Positions 43,042 through 51,538 of a DNA stretch of 62,407 bases are shown here, in pieces. The DNA comes from Candidatus Daviesbacteria bacterium (lineage in GTDB: Bacteria > Patescibacteriota > Microgenomatia > Daviesbacterales > UBA10151), in contig DOWS01000046.1 in assembly GCA_003519445.1 (NCBI GenBank), forward strand, positions 1 to 62,407, given 5' to 3'. The stretch's first letter is position 1. Each line of letters opens with the position of its first letter. The notes under the pieces are model-generated. The model made no database searches and had not been told where the DNA came from. It saw nothing but the letters and a program-made list of their open reading frames with translations. The translations under genes and the position numbers were made by a program.

Positions 43042-45056
43042 AATTTCTTCTTTTTGGATTCGCTTTTCTTCTGCTGGTGCCTTTTGCAAAAATTGCCTCG
43101 GCTCAATTTGTTAATGTTGTTAATCCTGTCAGAATCTCTTCTTATACCAAGGATCCAAAAAAAGCTCTTTTAGCGCAGTATAAACAAGTTAATATAAGAA
43201 ATCTGCCGGCCACCTGGCTTTTGACCTATGATGTTTTGGTAAATCCCGATACTCGGCCTGATATTTTGGGGTTTGATAATTTGCAGGAAACCGGAGTTTT
43301 TCTGGAAGTCACTCCGAAATTTGCCGGTGCGGCAGGGGTTTTGTATAGCAAGACAGACTCGTGGCATAGGGCAAATGCGGTTTTTCTATCGGGATATGTC
43401 CAGGAAGACAGGATAAAATTGATAGATACAATTTTTGAAGAATTCAAAAAAGCCTTTGGGTTTTATCCGGCATCAGTCGGAGCCTGGTGGGTTGATAGTT
43501 TCTCCCTTGATTATATGAAGAAAAAGTATGACATATTGGCCAATTTAACAGTTGCCGATCAATTTTCCACCGACGGTTACAAACTTTGGGGGCAGTTTTG
43601 GTCTGTGCCTTTTTACCCCAATAAATATCATGCGGGAGTGCCTGCAAGGACAGTTGAAAATAAGTTGGATTTGGTTACTATCCAGTGGGCGTCAAGAGAT
43701 CCTTTAAACGGTTATGGCAGGGCAGGGGAGAGTACCTTTAGTACGCAGGATTATTTTACCAGAAATTTGTCAGATGATTATTTTGAAAAACTGGTTGATT
43801 TATATACAAAGCAAGACGGAAATATGTTTGGACAGGTCACTATTGGATTGGAAGGTGATTTTACGCCGGAAGTCTATGGCGGCAACTACAGTAGACAACT
43901 TGATATTATCAAGGAAAAGCAGGATGCAGGGCAAATTAGGGTTTTGACAATGAAGGATTTTAGTAATAAATACAGAAACATGTTTCCAAAGCTTTCTCCT
44001 GTACAGATTGTTCAAACAGACGACCTGTTAGGGAAAAATATGAAAACTTTTTGGTTTCAGTCGCTTGCCTACAGAATTAACATAACTTATGACTATGAAT
44101 TGAATAAGACTTATGTTAATGATTTTAGGAGCTATCACTCTGATTTTGAAGAACCCTATTATTTTTCCCCAAATAGGGATCTGAATTTGCATATTAATAT
44201 TCCCCCGATAATTGATTCTGCCGGTAATCCCGAGGAGAAATGGTTAATAACCGATACGAAACTTAAGTCCGCCGACATAAAAGACCATAAGCTTTTCCTG
44301 AATTTTGAAAAAGTACAAATACTGTTGGAGGAGGAAAAAATTACTATTCTTGGTAAGATTAATTCTTTGCCGGAAAGTTTAATCCGTTCTCCTTACCTGC
44401 AAGTAGCAAAAAAAGGAGAAAAAATAGAGCTTCAGCCAAAAATAAAATGGCCGTACCCTAAAGATGGTTTTAAGTTTAGAGAGTTAACTCAAGAAGCAAC
44501 ATTTTTCTTAAAACAAAGAAAAGTTATTTTATCGATAACACTAATAATTTTAGGCTTAATTTTGACTTCTACAGTGATTAAAAAAAGCAAACTCCCTTTA
44601 GGATTTAAAGTTTTATTTTTTTTATTTTGGGTGATTTTTTTTGGAGGGATGTATATTAAATTATATTTGCCAAATACAAGAGAATATTTTGTTAATCAGG
44701 GAGAACTGGATGCCCTGATCCGTCTTAAGTTGATGGATGGGAAAAGGATTGTGGTAATGGATAGAGTTTGCCTCCAATGCTCCTGGCATACTAAAGATAT
44801 GCCGGCAATTTTTGCCAATAAACGGGATTATGTGAAAAAGATAACCGGAAAAGAAATAGTTTATAATCTAGATGTGTTTAATGCCAAAACAAGAGAAGAG
44901 GGGAGAAATAATCTGAAGAAACTAAACGCCGATTATATTTATGTGGTGCGGTTTGAGGATTATGCGGAAAAGATACCCTTTTCTCCGGGTGATTTGAACA
45001 TAGAAGAAGTTTACTCAAATGCCAATGCGGAGATTTGGAGGATAAAGAAAAATTGA
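43038..45056 (+). CDS. Secreted 'NPVR' module with C-terminal membrane hairpin, paralogue of the giant fusion's N-terminus
   Basis: The 672 aa have a signal peptide (KFLLFGFAFLLLVPFAKIAS) and then the same module as the protein at 15724: FVNVVNPVRISSYTK, LPATWLLTYDVL, ETGVFLEVTPKFAGAAGVLY, GAWWVDSFSLDYMKKKYD, VADQFSTDGYKLWGQFWSVP and VLTMKDFSNKYRNMFPKLSP. After a beta-rich part come two helices (~496-515 and ~527-548) and an outer domain with a CLQC motif (~577-580, RVCLQCSWHTKD). It lacks the GT-C half. It is probably an outer-face carbohydrate-active protein; the fold class is a guess. Confidence 0.7.
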   Translation: MKFLLFGFAFLLLVPFAKIASAQFVNVVNPVRISSYTKDPKKALLAQYKQVNIRNLPATWLLTYDVLVNPDTRPDILGFDNLQETGVFLEVTPKFAGAAGVLYSKTDSWHRANAVFLSGYVQEDRIKLIDTIFEEFKKAFGFYPASVGAWWVDSFSLDYMKKKYDILANLTVADQFSTDGYKLWGQFWSVPFYPNKYHAGVPARTVENKLDLVTIQWASRDPLNGYGRAGESTFSTQDYFTRNLSDDYFEKLVDLYTKQDGNMFGQVTIGLEGDFTPEVYGGNYSRQLDIIKEKQDAGQIRVLTMKDFSNKYRNMFPKLSPVQIVQTDDLLGKNMKTFWFQSLAYRINITYDYELNKTYVNDFRSYHSDFEEPYYFSPNRDLNLHINIPPIIDSAGNPEEKWLITDTKLKSADIKDHKLFLNFEKVQILLEEEKITILGKINSLPESLIRSPYLQVAKKGEKIELQPKIKWPYPKDGFKFRELTQEATFFLKQRKVILSITLIILGLILTSTVIKKSKLPLGFKVLFFLFWVIFFGGMYIKLYLPNTREYFVNQGELDALIRLKLMDGKRIVVMDRVCLQCSWHTKDMPAIFANKRDYVKKITGKEIVYNLDVFNAKTREEGRNNLKKLNADYIYVVRFEDYAEKIPFSPGDLNIEEVYSNANAEIWRIKKN

Positions 45057-46162
45057 AGATCTTAATACTATCTTGGAGAGGCCCAAAACATCCCAATGCG
45101 GGCGGTGCAGAAACTTCAACTCACGAACATGCCAAAGGTTGGGTTAGGGCCGGACATTCAGTAACACTTTTTACCTCTGATTACAAAGGAGCAAAGAAAC
45201 AGGAGGCTATAGACGGAGTTAGCATTATAAGATCCGGTTCCCAGGTACTTGGGGTTCAAATTGCGGTGCTAAAATGGTATCTTTTTGCAGCCCATCCTAA
45301 ATTTGATTTGGTAATAGATCAATTTCACGGCATCCCCTTTTTTACACCCTTTTTTGTGAGGGTTAAAAAAATGGCCTTTATCCATGAGGTCACAAAGGAA
45401 ATATGGAAATTTAATCCCTGGCCAAAACCCTGGTATTTTATTCCTGCCCTGCTCGGAAGTTTGCTGGAGCCTTTGATATTTAGGTTTCTTTATCAAAACA
45501 TTCCCTTTATGACGGTTTCAGAATCTACAAAAAAAGATCTAATTTCCTGGGGGATAAGTGATGGGAATATTACTGTAATACACAATGGGATAACAATTCC
45601 AAAACTAAAAATTCCGGAAAAAGAAAACAAAAAAACTTTAATTTATTTGGGAAGTTTAAGTAAAGATAAAGGAATAGAAGATGCTTTAAAAGTTTTTTCT
45701 TTGTTAAAAAATAAAGACTTCAGGTTTTGGGTAGCGGGAAAATCAGATCCGGGATATTTAAAATTCTTAAAGACAAAGAGTCAAAAATTGGACATTGGCA
45801 AAAGAGTAAAATTTTTTGGTTTTGTTTCGGAGATTAGAAAATTTGAATTGTTAGCAAAAGCGCATCTTTTAATTAACCCTTCTGTCCGGGAAGGATGGGG
45901 GCTGGTGGTAATTGAAGCGGCCAGAATGGGTACTCCATCTGTTGCTTATAATGTAGCTGGATTAAAAGATTCAGTGATAAACAATAAAACCGGCATTCTT
46001 TGTAATAATATGACACATGCAAATTTGGTAGAGGAAATTTTAAAGCTGCTTGAAGATGAAGAAAAACTACAAGAGATGAGTAAACAGGCAATTGCCTGGA
46101 GTAAAAAATTTAGATGGCATGAATCCGTAGCAAAAAGCCTTAAGTTGATTGACAAAGTGTAG
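45053..46162 (+). CDS. GT4 glycosyltransferase
   Basis: The start was set at TTG 45053, which overlaps the previous TGA as TTGA, giving 369 aa; an in-frame TTG at 45035 is the alternative. The N-terminus KILILSWRGPKHPNAGGAET holds the GGAET donor loop. The C-terminal half has LIYLGSLSKDKGIEDALKVF and the E-x7-E motif in PSVREGWGLVVIEAARMGTP. This subgroup often transfers mannose or rhamnose. It is the last gene of the long plus-strand run; the next gene has its own promoter inside this gene's end. Confidence 0.88.
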   Translation: MKILILSWRGPKHPNAGGAETSTHEHAKGWVRAGHSVTLFTSDYKGAKKQEAIDGVSIIRSGSQVLGVQIAVLKWYLFAAHPKFDLVIDQFHGIPFFTPFFVRVKKMAFIHEVTKEIWKFNPWPKPWYFIPALLGSLLEPLIFRFLYQNIPFMTVSESTKKDLISWGISDGNITVIHNGITIPKLKIPEKENKKTLIYLGSLSKDKGIEDALKVFSLLKNKDFRFWVAGKSDPGYLKFLKTKSQKLDIGKRVKFFGFVSEIRKFELLAKAHLLINPSVREGWGLVVIEAARMGTPSVAYNVAGLKDSVINNKTGILCNNMTHANLVEEILKLLEDEEKLQEMSKQAIAWSKKFRWHESVAKSLKLIDKV

Positions 46163-46178
46163 ATATCTCTGCTATAAA
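46149..46178 (+). promoter_or_regulatory. Consensus promoter (TTGACA-18-TATAAA) for the SDR gene
   Basis: TTGACA (46149-46154) lies in the 3' end of the GT4 gene and TATAAA (46173-46178) just after its stop. ATG 46187 follows by 8 bp, so a leaderless or nearly leaderless mRNA is expected. Confidence 0.65.
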
Positions 46179-46186
46179 ATTACTTT

Positions 46187-47218
46187 ATGTCAAAAGATTA
46201 TAATTTAAAAGGCAAAAGGATTTTAATTACAGGAGGGGCATCTTTTATCGGGTCGCATCTTATTGATCATCTTTTGCCCAAAAAACCTAAAAACATTAGG
46301 GTTGTGGATGATCTGTCGGCCGGAAAAAAAGAGAATATTGCCGGATACATTAAATCTAAAACAGTAGAATTTATTTTAGGTGATTTAAAGCAGCAATCAG
46401 TTACCAGAAAAGCCGTTAAAAACATTGATTTAATTTTTCATTTGGCAGCAGATCATGGAGGAAGAGGTTATGTTGATCTTCACCAATCAGGTCCGGCTTC
46501 CAATAATTTTTTATCAGGATTGATATTTTGGGAAGCACTGTTGGCCGGAGTGGAGAAAATAGTCTATGCGTCATCGGGCTGCGTTTATCCAAATCATATC
46601 CAAAAAGATCCAAAAAAGATTCTTTATTTAACCGAAGATATGGTTGGTCCGCCTTTTGATCCGGATAATGAATATGGTTGGGAAAAGTTAACCAGCGAAA
46701 GAGTGCTTCGGGCATATTGCAAAGAAAGAGGTTTGAGAGCTGCTTCCTGCAGGTATTTTACTGTTTACGGACCAAAAGGCAAAGAAGATCATGCGGTGAT
46801 TGCTTTTATAGCGAGAGCTTTCATCGGTCAGGATCCGTTTGAAGTTTGGGGCAATGGTAAACAAATTAGAAACTGGACTTATGTTTCTGATATTGCCAAG
46901 GGAACAATTTTGGCGGCGGAGAAAATTGACAACGGAGCCGGCATCAATTTGGGGACAATGGAAAGAGTAACAGTATTAGAGGCGGTTGCGGAGGTTTTAA
47001 AGTACACCGGGCATAAAACTAGGATTAAACTGTTAAAAAATATGCCTACAGGTCCCATGAACAGAGTGGCAGATAATAGTTTGGCTAAAAAGCTTTTGGG
47101 TTGGGAGCCGGAAGTTAAATTTAATGAGGGACTGCATAAAACTATTGACTGGTATTTTGCCAATAAAACCAGAGAAGAAGTTAGAAACAAGTTTGCGCAG
47201 AAATTAACGGAGAGATGA
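46187..47218 (+). CDS. NAD-dependent nucleotide-sugar epimerase/dehydratase (extended SDR)
   Basis: The 343 aa have a Rossmann loop ILITGGASFIGSHLIDHL (~10-27), with S in place of the usual G in GAGFIG. Then come DLIFHLAADHGGRGYVDLHQ, the active-site SSGCVYP and Y-x3-K (EYGWEKLTSERV), and CRYFTVYGP. Residues GGRGYV and the SSGCVYP pattern recall GDP-mannose 3,5-epimerase, where a Cys takes part in catalysis, so an epimerase on GDP-mannose is one option; UDP-sugar 4-epimerase is another. It is cytoplasmic, supplying a sugar nucleotide to the glycan locus. The end overlaps the convergent GT2 gene by 15 bp. Confidence 0.82.
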   Translation: MSKDYNLKGKRILITGGASFIGSHLIDHLLPKKPKNIRVVDDLSAGKKENIAGYIKSKTVEFILGDLKQQSVTRKAVKNIDLIFHLAADHGGRGYVDLHQSGPASNNFLSGLIFWEALLAGVEKIVYASSGCVYPNHIQKDPKKILYLTEDMVGPPFDPDNEYGWEKLTSERVLRAYCKERGLRAASCRYFTVYGPKGKEDHAVIAFIARAFIGQDPFEVWGNGKQIRNWTYVSDIAKGTILAAEKIDNGAGINLGTMERVTVLEAVAEVLKYTGHKTRIKLLKNMPTGPMNRVADNSLAKKLLGWEPEVKFNEGLHKTIDWYFANKTREEVRNKFAQKLTER

Positions 47219-47920
47219 GTACTTCGGCAGGTTTGAAAAATAAACTTTCCAGATAGCTTTTAAAACATTAATTCCGTCTTGCAATGCTCTAATTCCGGAG
47301 GTTCCGCCCACTCTTTTGGTATAAGTTATAGGGATTTGCACTAAATTCATGCCCATCCGGCAAGCTTTGGTGACTGTTTCCGCTTCATATTCAAAATGTC
47401 TTTCTTTTAAATCAAGTGCCAAGAAAGCATTTCTTTTAAATCCTTTGAAACCGGCCATAACATCGGTAATCCGTTTTCCGCAGCCAATGGAGGTAGCAGC
47501 AGACATTACCCAGTTGCCAAAGTAGTTTTGAAAAGTGATAGACCCCTTTTCTATTTTGCCGTTACTAAATCTGGTGCCGATAACGACATCAGCCCCTTTA
47601 TCAAGCGCCTCTACAAATAAGGGAATCTCAAAGGGCTGAAATTGATGATCCGTATCGATTTGGATAATATAGTCGCCTGTAGCCAAAAGCCCTCCCGCCC
47701 AAAAATCAGCCCCCTTGCCTCTTTTAAAGGGGAAACGCAAGATTCTATCTACCCGCATTCTTTTGGCAATCTCTATAGTTTTATCTTTGGATGCGGCATC
47801 TGCCACAATAATTTCTATTGGAAAAAATTTCTTTAAGACTCGACAATCCTTAATAGTTCTTCCAATATTTTTTTCCTCATTATAGGAGGTTAAAATTATA
47901 CTGACTAGTTTTGCTTTCAT
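47204..47920 (-). CDS. DPM1-like GT2 glycosyltransferase
   Basis: The 238 aa contain SIILTSYNEEKNIGRTIKDC, IIVADAASKDKTIEIAKRM, KGADFWAGGLLATGDY, the metal site QIDTDHQFQ (D-T-D, ~91-99), VVIGTRFSNGKIEKG, DVMAGFKGFKRNAFLALDLK and FEYEAETVTKACRMG. This is the dolichyl-phosphate-mannose/glucose synthase type without C-terminal helices. Variant residues suggest another sugar than in the copy at 42235. It has its own promoter on the minus strand and converges with the SDR gene. Confidence 0.86.
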   Translation of the reverse strand: MKAKLVSIILTSYNEEKNIGRTIKDCRVLKKFFPIEIIVADAASKDKTIEIAKRMRVDRILRFPFKRGKGADFWAGGLLATGDYIIQIDTDHQFQPFEIPLFVEALDKGADVVIGTRFSNGKIEKGSITFQNYFGNWVMSAATSIGCGKRITDVMAGFKGFKRNAFLALDLKERHFEYEAETVTKACRMGMNLVQIPITYTKRVGGTSGIRALQDGINVLKAIWKVYFSNLPKYSSLR

Positions 47921-47938
47921 GGCATTTTGGTAAAGTTT

Positions 47939-47967
47939 AGCTTATCTTATAGCCTTGTTTCTGTCAA
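47939..47967 (-). promoter_or_regulatory. Promoter of the GT2 gene (TTGACA-17-TAAGCT)
   Basis: On the minus strand TTGACA (47962-47967) and TAAGCT (47939-47944) are 17 bp apart; the start codon follows 18 bp after the -10 box. There is no Shine-Dalgarno site in between. Confidence 0.5.
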
Positions 47968-47991
47968 TAATCGAAAAATCTGTGATTGACA

Positions 47992-49023
47992 TTAAGGAAA
48001 ATAATTAAGGTGGCATTGCGGATATGCACCCCGAGCATAATGATAAGCGCCATTGGTTGTAATTCTAACTTCTTCCATGCGTAGATTGATTCCTTTTATC
48101 GTAAACCATGCTCCAATAAATTCTTTGCACTCTTCTGTAATTCCAAAGGGGGGTCTTTTCTTGTCAAACCAAAATTGCATACTTGGTCCTGCTCCGGAAA
48201 CAGCAAGAGCAATGCGGTATTTTTCATAAAGCTCATGCTTCAATGCGGCAAATTCACTTGCCGAAAAATTTCCATATATCCCCTCTTCTGCTCGCCGTGG
48301 TTCATGGTATTCGTCTCCTAGGACAAACTTTAGGAAATCACCTACATTGCCTCTTTCTAATGATAAAGCTCCTGCTACTGCTCGCCCAACTTGCCTGACT
48401 AAAAGTTTTCCTTCCACAGGATCTTCAAGAACTTTCCTGGTACTTTCTGTTCCTTCCGTCTTTTGATGGGAAGAAAAACCTATTGCCAAACCTAAGTCTC
48501 TTGGAGGTGGTACTTGGACAACAAACAATTCCTTGCTACTGGGCACATCAGATAAAAAGACTATTCCTCCTAATACTGATGGTGCTACATTATCTTTATG
48601 TTCTTGTGGTTCACCTTTTGCGCTGGCTATAATTATATCTCGGGTAGAAACAGATTGTCCGAATAAAACAGCCGCAGCAATAACAGCTCCTGTAGCTTCT
48701 GCTCCGGAAGAACCGGTTCCTCCACTCAAAAAACCTTCTCTGCTGATATCCTTAATGGTTAATCTACAGCCTTGTTGCCCTTTGTCTATGCTTTTAAGAT
48801 ATTGCTCCAATGCTCTTACTCCTGCATATCCCCGTTCCCGTCCTCTAGGAACAGGAATATCACTTATTGCTAGCAAATCAATAGCATTTCCATCAATTAG
48901 CTCAAGAGTAACTTCTAACATCCAATCTTGGATTGCTGCGCCGGCTCTATCAAAATAGGGTCCTAAATTTGCTGTTGAACCGGGAACTTGAATAGTCACC
49001 CGATCAAGGTGTTCAATTGCCAT
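47992..49023 (-). CDS. thrB: Homoserine-kinase-like GHMP kinase
   Basis: The start was set at ATG 49023 (MAIEHLDRVTIQVPGST), giving 343 aa; the upstream hydrophobic extension to 49086 would run through the promoter. GHMP motifs are in order: motif 1 VPGSTANLGPYFDRAGAAI (homoserine-kinase type, though P-x-F replaces the usual GxGFD), the ATP loop FLSGGTGSSGAEATGAVIAA (~105-124), EHKDNVAPSVLGGIVF and the C-terminal AVSGAGPSMQFWF. ThrB phosphorylates L-homoserine on the way to threonine; no other threonine gene is nearby. Acting on a sugar or a sugar-linked amino acid is therefore possible, but motif 1 fits ThrB best. Confidence 0.72.
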   Translation of the reverse strand: MAIEHLDRVTIQVPGSTANLGPYFDRAGAAIQDWMLEVTLELIDGNAIDLLAISDIPVPRGRERGYAGVRALEQYLKSIDKGQQGCRLTIKDISREGFLSGGTGSSGAEATGAVIAAAVLFGQSVSTRDIIIASAKGEPQEHKDNVAPSVLGGIVFLSDVPSSKELFVVQVPPPRDLGLAIGFSSHQKTEGTESTRKVLEDPVEGKLLVRQVGRAVAGALSLERGNVGDFLKFVLGDEYHEPRRAEEGIYGNFSASEFAALKHELYEKYRIALAVSGAGPSMQFWFDKKRPPFGITEECKEFIGAWFTIKGINLRMEEVRITTNGAYHYARGAYPQCHLNYFP

Positions 49024-49042
49024 AATTACAGGACAGAAGTAA

Positions 49043-49071
49043 AATATAACAAAAATCACGCTAAAAGTCAA
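49043..49071 (-). promoter_or_regulatory. Promoter of the GHMP kinase gene (TTGACT-17-TATATT)
   Basis: On the minus strand TTGACT (49066-49071) and TATATT (49043-49048) are 17 bp apart, 19 bp before ATG 49023. The -35 box directly abuts the palindromic element at 49072-49205. Confidence 0.65.
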
Positions 49072-49205
49072 ACACGAGTTTCGCACTTGTCATTCCTGCG
49101 AATGCAGGAATCTAATTAACAACTTATGCTTATTCGTAATTGGATCCCCGCCTGCGCGGGGATGACGGGAAAAACCAAAGATGAGAAATACTGCGAAACT
49201 TGTGT
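49072..49205. mobile_element. MITE-like / REP-like palindromic element
   Basis: The outer inverted arms are ACACGAGTTTCGCA (49072-49085) and TGCGAAACTTGTGT (49192-49205), 13 of 14 complementary. Inside lie GTCAT (49089-49093) and ATGAC (49162-49166). These frame two perfect hairpins: ATTCCTGC-gaat-GCAGGAAT (49092-49111) and ATCCCCGC-ctgc-GCGGGGAT (49144-49163). Its central part is more GC-rich than its surroundings. It sits between two divergent promoters and has no reading frame, so it is a non-autonomous repeat rather than a terminator. Whether other copies exist cannot be seen here. Confidence 0.6.
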
Positions 49206-49222
49206 CAAAATGCGAAATCATA

Positions 49223-49251
49223 TTGATTTTGGCAATGCTTTGTAGTAGGAT
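49223..49251 (+). promoter_or_regulatory. Promoter of nucleotide-sugar dehydrogenase (TTGATT-17-TAGGAT)
   Basis: TTGATT (49223-49228) and TAGGAT (49246-49251) are 17 bp apart; ATG 49262 follows after 10 bp. It fits the near-leaderless pattern. Confidence 0.5.
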
Positions 49252-49261
49252 CGTTTAGTTT

Positions 49262-50590
49262 ATGGATGATAAAAAGATTGCTATTTTTGGGGTGGGAAGA
49301 GTAGGGCTGCCATTAGCTTTGGTTTTGGCAGAAAAAGGATTTGTTGTTACAGGTATTGATGTTGACCCTTACAGGATAAATCTTTTAAAACATAAAATTA
49401 TGCCTTTTATGGAAGAAGGCGCAGCACAGCTTTTGGAAAAACACAGCGGTAAAAATTTTCAAGTTTTTTCTCAAGAACATATAGATAGGATAGTAGCCGA
49501 AAACGCAGTAATTATCTTTACTCTGGGTACACCGATAGATGACACATATAGTCCTAATTTTTCCGATATAGAAAAATTAATCAGGAGAATCTCCCCGGTT
49601 ATTAAATCCGGACATACTATAATTTTACGGAGTACGGTTTCTCCCGGCGCTACCGAGCAGCTGGCAAGACAATTGGAAGAGCAAACAAAACTGATTTTGG
49701 GGAAAACCTTATTTTTAGCATATTGTCCCGAGAGAATTGCAGAAGGTAAATCTGTGGAAGAACTGGGGCAAATACCGCAAATTATTGGCAGTTTGGAAGA
49801 AAGTAGCGCCAAAAAAGCCGCAAACATTTTTGAAAAGATTGCCCCAAAGATTTTATTTACCAACACCAGATCTGCAGAACTGGCCAAGTTATTTTGCAAT
49901 ATGTACCGCTACATAGATTTTGCCATTGGTAATGAATTCATGATGATTGCGGAAAGTTATGGATGTGATATTTACGACGTATTAAAGCTTGTTAATAACG
50001 ACTACAAAAGGGCAGGGCTAAAATCACCGGGATTAACAGCAGGGCCATGTCTTGTCAAAGATGGTTTCTTTTTGATAGACAAGAGCCCTTATATGGAACT
50101 GGTCACAGCGGCCTGGAGATTAAACGAGAATATCCCCGGGTATCTACTATCAAGAATAAAGGAACAAGTTGGGGATTTAACCAAGAAAAAAGTAGCTATT
50201 TTAGGTCTGGCTTTTAAAAAAAATATAGACGATACCCGCTATTCACTGTCTCCCAAACTAAAAAGATATTTTCTGGCAGAAGGCGCCAAGGTTTCTGTCA
50301 GTGATCCTTTTATCGATTCCCAGCCGCTTGAAGATGCCCTTTTGGGTGCGGAGATTTTAATTATCGGAGTGAATCACGATGTTTTTAAAAATATCACTTT
50401 TGAATACCTCTCAAAATTTGTCTCTTCCGATTGCATTATTGCGGATATCTGGAATATTTTCCAAACCGGTAAGATTGTTTTTTATTTTAAGGATGTTTTA
50501 AAAAAGGGTAAGACCGAAATCAAACCCAACGGAGAGATGAAAACCTATGAAAAAAATAAGCACTTGGAACGGAGAAGAGTATCGGCGTGA
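49262..50590 (+). CDS. UDP-glucose/GDP-mannose-type nucleotide-sugar dehydrogenase
   Basis: The 442 aa have three parts of the UDPGDH/WecC family: an N-terminal Rossmann NAD domain (AIFGVGRVGLPLALVLAEKG, ~7-26, then GIDVDPYRI), a central domain with TLGTPIDDTYSPNFSD, RSTVSPGATEQLA and LAKLFCNMYRYIDFAIGNEF, and a C-terminal UDP-binding domain (KVAILGLAFKKNIDDTRYSL). The catalytic cysteine is in GPCLVKDGFFL (~261-271). Such enzymes oxidise the C6 hydroxyl of a nucleotide sugar twice to a uronic acid, NAD+-dependent. The PCLxKD form is nearer to WecC/WbpA-like UDP-ManNAc/GlcNAc dehydrogenases than to Ugd. It overlaps the next SDR gene by 4 bp (GTGA), so the pair probably makes a uronic acid derivative. 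Confidence 0.88.
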   Translation: MDDKKIAIFGVGRVGLPLALVLAEKGFVVTGIDVDPYRINLLKHKIMPFMEEGAAQLLEKHSGKNFQVFSQEHIDRIVAENAVIIFTLGTPIDDTYSPNFSDIEKLIRRISPVIKSGHTIILRSTVSPGATEQLARQLEEQTKLILGKTLFLAYCPERIAEGKSVEELGQIPQIIGSLEESSAKKAANIFEKIAPKILFTNTRSAELAKLFCNMYRYIDFAIGNEFMMIAESYGCDIYDVLKLVNNDYKRAGLKSPGLTAGPCLVKDGFFLIDKSPYMELVTAAWRLNENIPGYLLSRIKEQVGDLTKKKVAILGLAFKKNIDDTRYSLSPKLKRYFLAEGAKVSVSDPFIDSQPLEDALLGAEILIIGVNHDVFKNITFEYLSKFVSSDCIIADIWNIFQTGKIVFYFKDVLKKGKTEIKPNGEMKTYEKNKHLERRRVSA

Positions 50591-51537
50591 AAACAAAAGT
50601 GCTAGTTACAGGTGGCGCGGGGTTTATTGGTAGCGAAGTGGTTAAACAACTTCTGGAAAAAGGGTATCAAGTTCGCGTTGCTGATGATTTATCCAAAAAA
50701 GAAGCAAAAGTACCTGCGAATTGCGAATTTTTAAGAGTGGATCTGACAAATAAAGATGCGGCAGTAAGAGCTATGGATGAAGTTGATTATTGCATCCATC
50801 TGGCTGCCAAAATTGGGGGGATAGGCTATTTTCATAAATACCCTGCCACAATTTTATCCGAAAACAATAAAATGTACTCAAGCGTTTTTGAAGCGGCAGT
50901 TGCAAAAAAGATCAAGAGAATAATCTATCTTTCTTCATCAATGGTTTTTGAATCAACAGATAGTTTTCCAAGCAAAGAGAAAGATATTGGTAAGATCCCT
51001 CCGCCGGTTTCAAGTTACGGATTTTCAAAACTGGTAGGCGAGTGGTATTGCAGATCATTCTTTGATGAACATGGACTTAAATATACTATTATCAGGCCTT
51101 TTAATGCCTATGGAATTAATGAAGCGCCGGGTGAGGAAGTGGGGTATGCCCATGTTATACCGGATCTAATAAAAAAGATTTTAGCCGGCCAATATCCGCT
51201 TGCGCTTTTAGGTGACGGTAAACAAACCAGATGTTTTACTCATGTATCGGATATTGCCCAAGGGATTATTCTGGCCATGGAATCAAGCAAGGCGGAAAAC
51301 GAAGATTTTAATATCGGCTCGGAGAAGGAAATGACAATGTTGCAGCTGGCAAAGTTGCTTTGGGAAAAATGCCAAATGAAAAAGGCTTTTAAGGTAAAAT
51401 ATGTCCCCGGCTTTAAATATGATATAAGAAAAAGAGTGCCTTCTTCAAAAAAAGCAAAAAAAGTTTTGGGGTGGATTGAGAAGAAAAAATTTGCAGAAGA
51501 GTTGCCAAAAGTGATAGAGTGGATTAAAATGCAGTAA
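50587..51537 (+). CDS. NAD-dependent nucleotide-sugar epimerase (extended SDR)
   Basis: The 316 aa start at GTG 50587, overlapping the dehydrogenase stop. The sequence has VLVTGGAGFIGSEVVKQLLE (classic GxxGxxG, ~5-24), DYCIHLAAKIGGIGYFHKYP, the catalytic SSSMVFE and Y-x3-K in SSYGFSKLVGEWYC, IIRPFNAYGINEAPGEEVGY and RCFTHVSDIAQGI. It is a UDP-sugar 4-epimerase or decarboxylase-like SDR. Coupling to a UDP-sugar dehydrogenase suggests it acts on the uronic acid product (4-epimerase or UDP-xylose synthase type). It is cytoplasmic. Confidence 0.85.
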   Translation: MKTKVLVTGGAGFIGSEVVKQLLEKGYQVRVADDLSKKEAKVPANCEFLRVDLTNKDAAVRAMDEVDYCIHLAAKIGGIGYFHKYPATILSENNKMYSSVFEAAVAKKIKRIIYLSSSMVFESTDSFPSKEKDIGKIPPPVSSYGFSKLVGEWYCRSFFDEHGLKYTIIRPFNAYGINEAPGEEVGYAHVIPDLIKKILAGQYPLALLGDGKQTRCFTHVSDIAQGIILAMESSKAENEDFNIGSEKEMTMLQLAKLLWEKCQMKKAFKVKYVPGFKYDIRKRVPSSKKAKKVLGWIEKKKFAEELPKVIEWIKMQ

Positions 51538-51538
51538 A

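Noticed and set aside
15724..45056. The 'NPVR' module as a classical polysaccharide deacetylase.
   Set aside because: The TFDD and H-x3-H metal motifs of the NodB family are not seen; only the general order of strands is similar, so the family was left unnamed.
49024..49086. N-terminal hydrophobic extension of the GHMP kinase that looks like a signal peptide.
   Set aside because: It would be translated from inside the -10/-35 region (49043-49071) and GHMP kinases are cytoplasmic; the start at 49023 matches the family.
49089..49166. The two GC-rich hairpins might be transcription terminators.
   Set aside because: They lie between two divergent gene starts, with no gene ending there and no T-run after either stem; the outer inverted arms fit a repeat element better.
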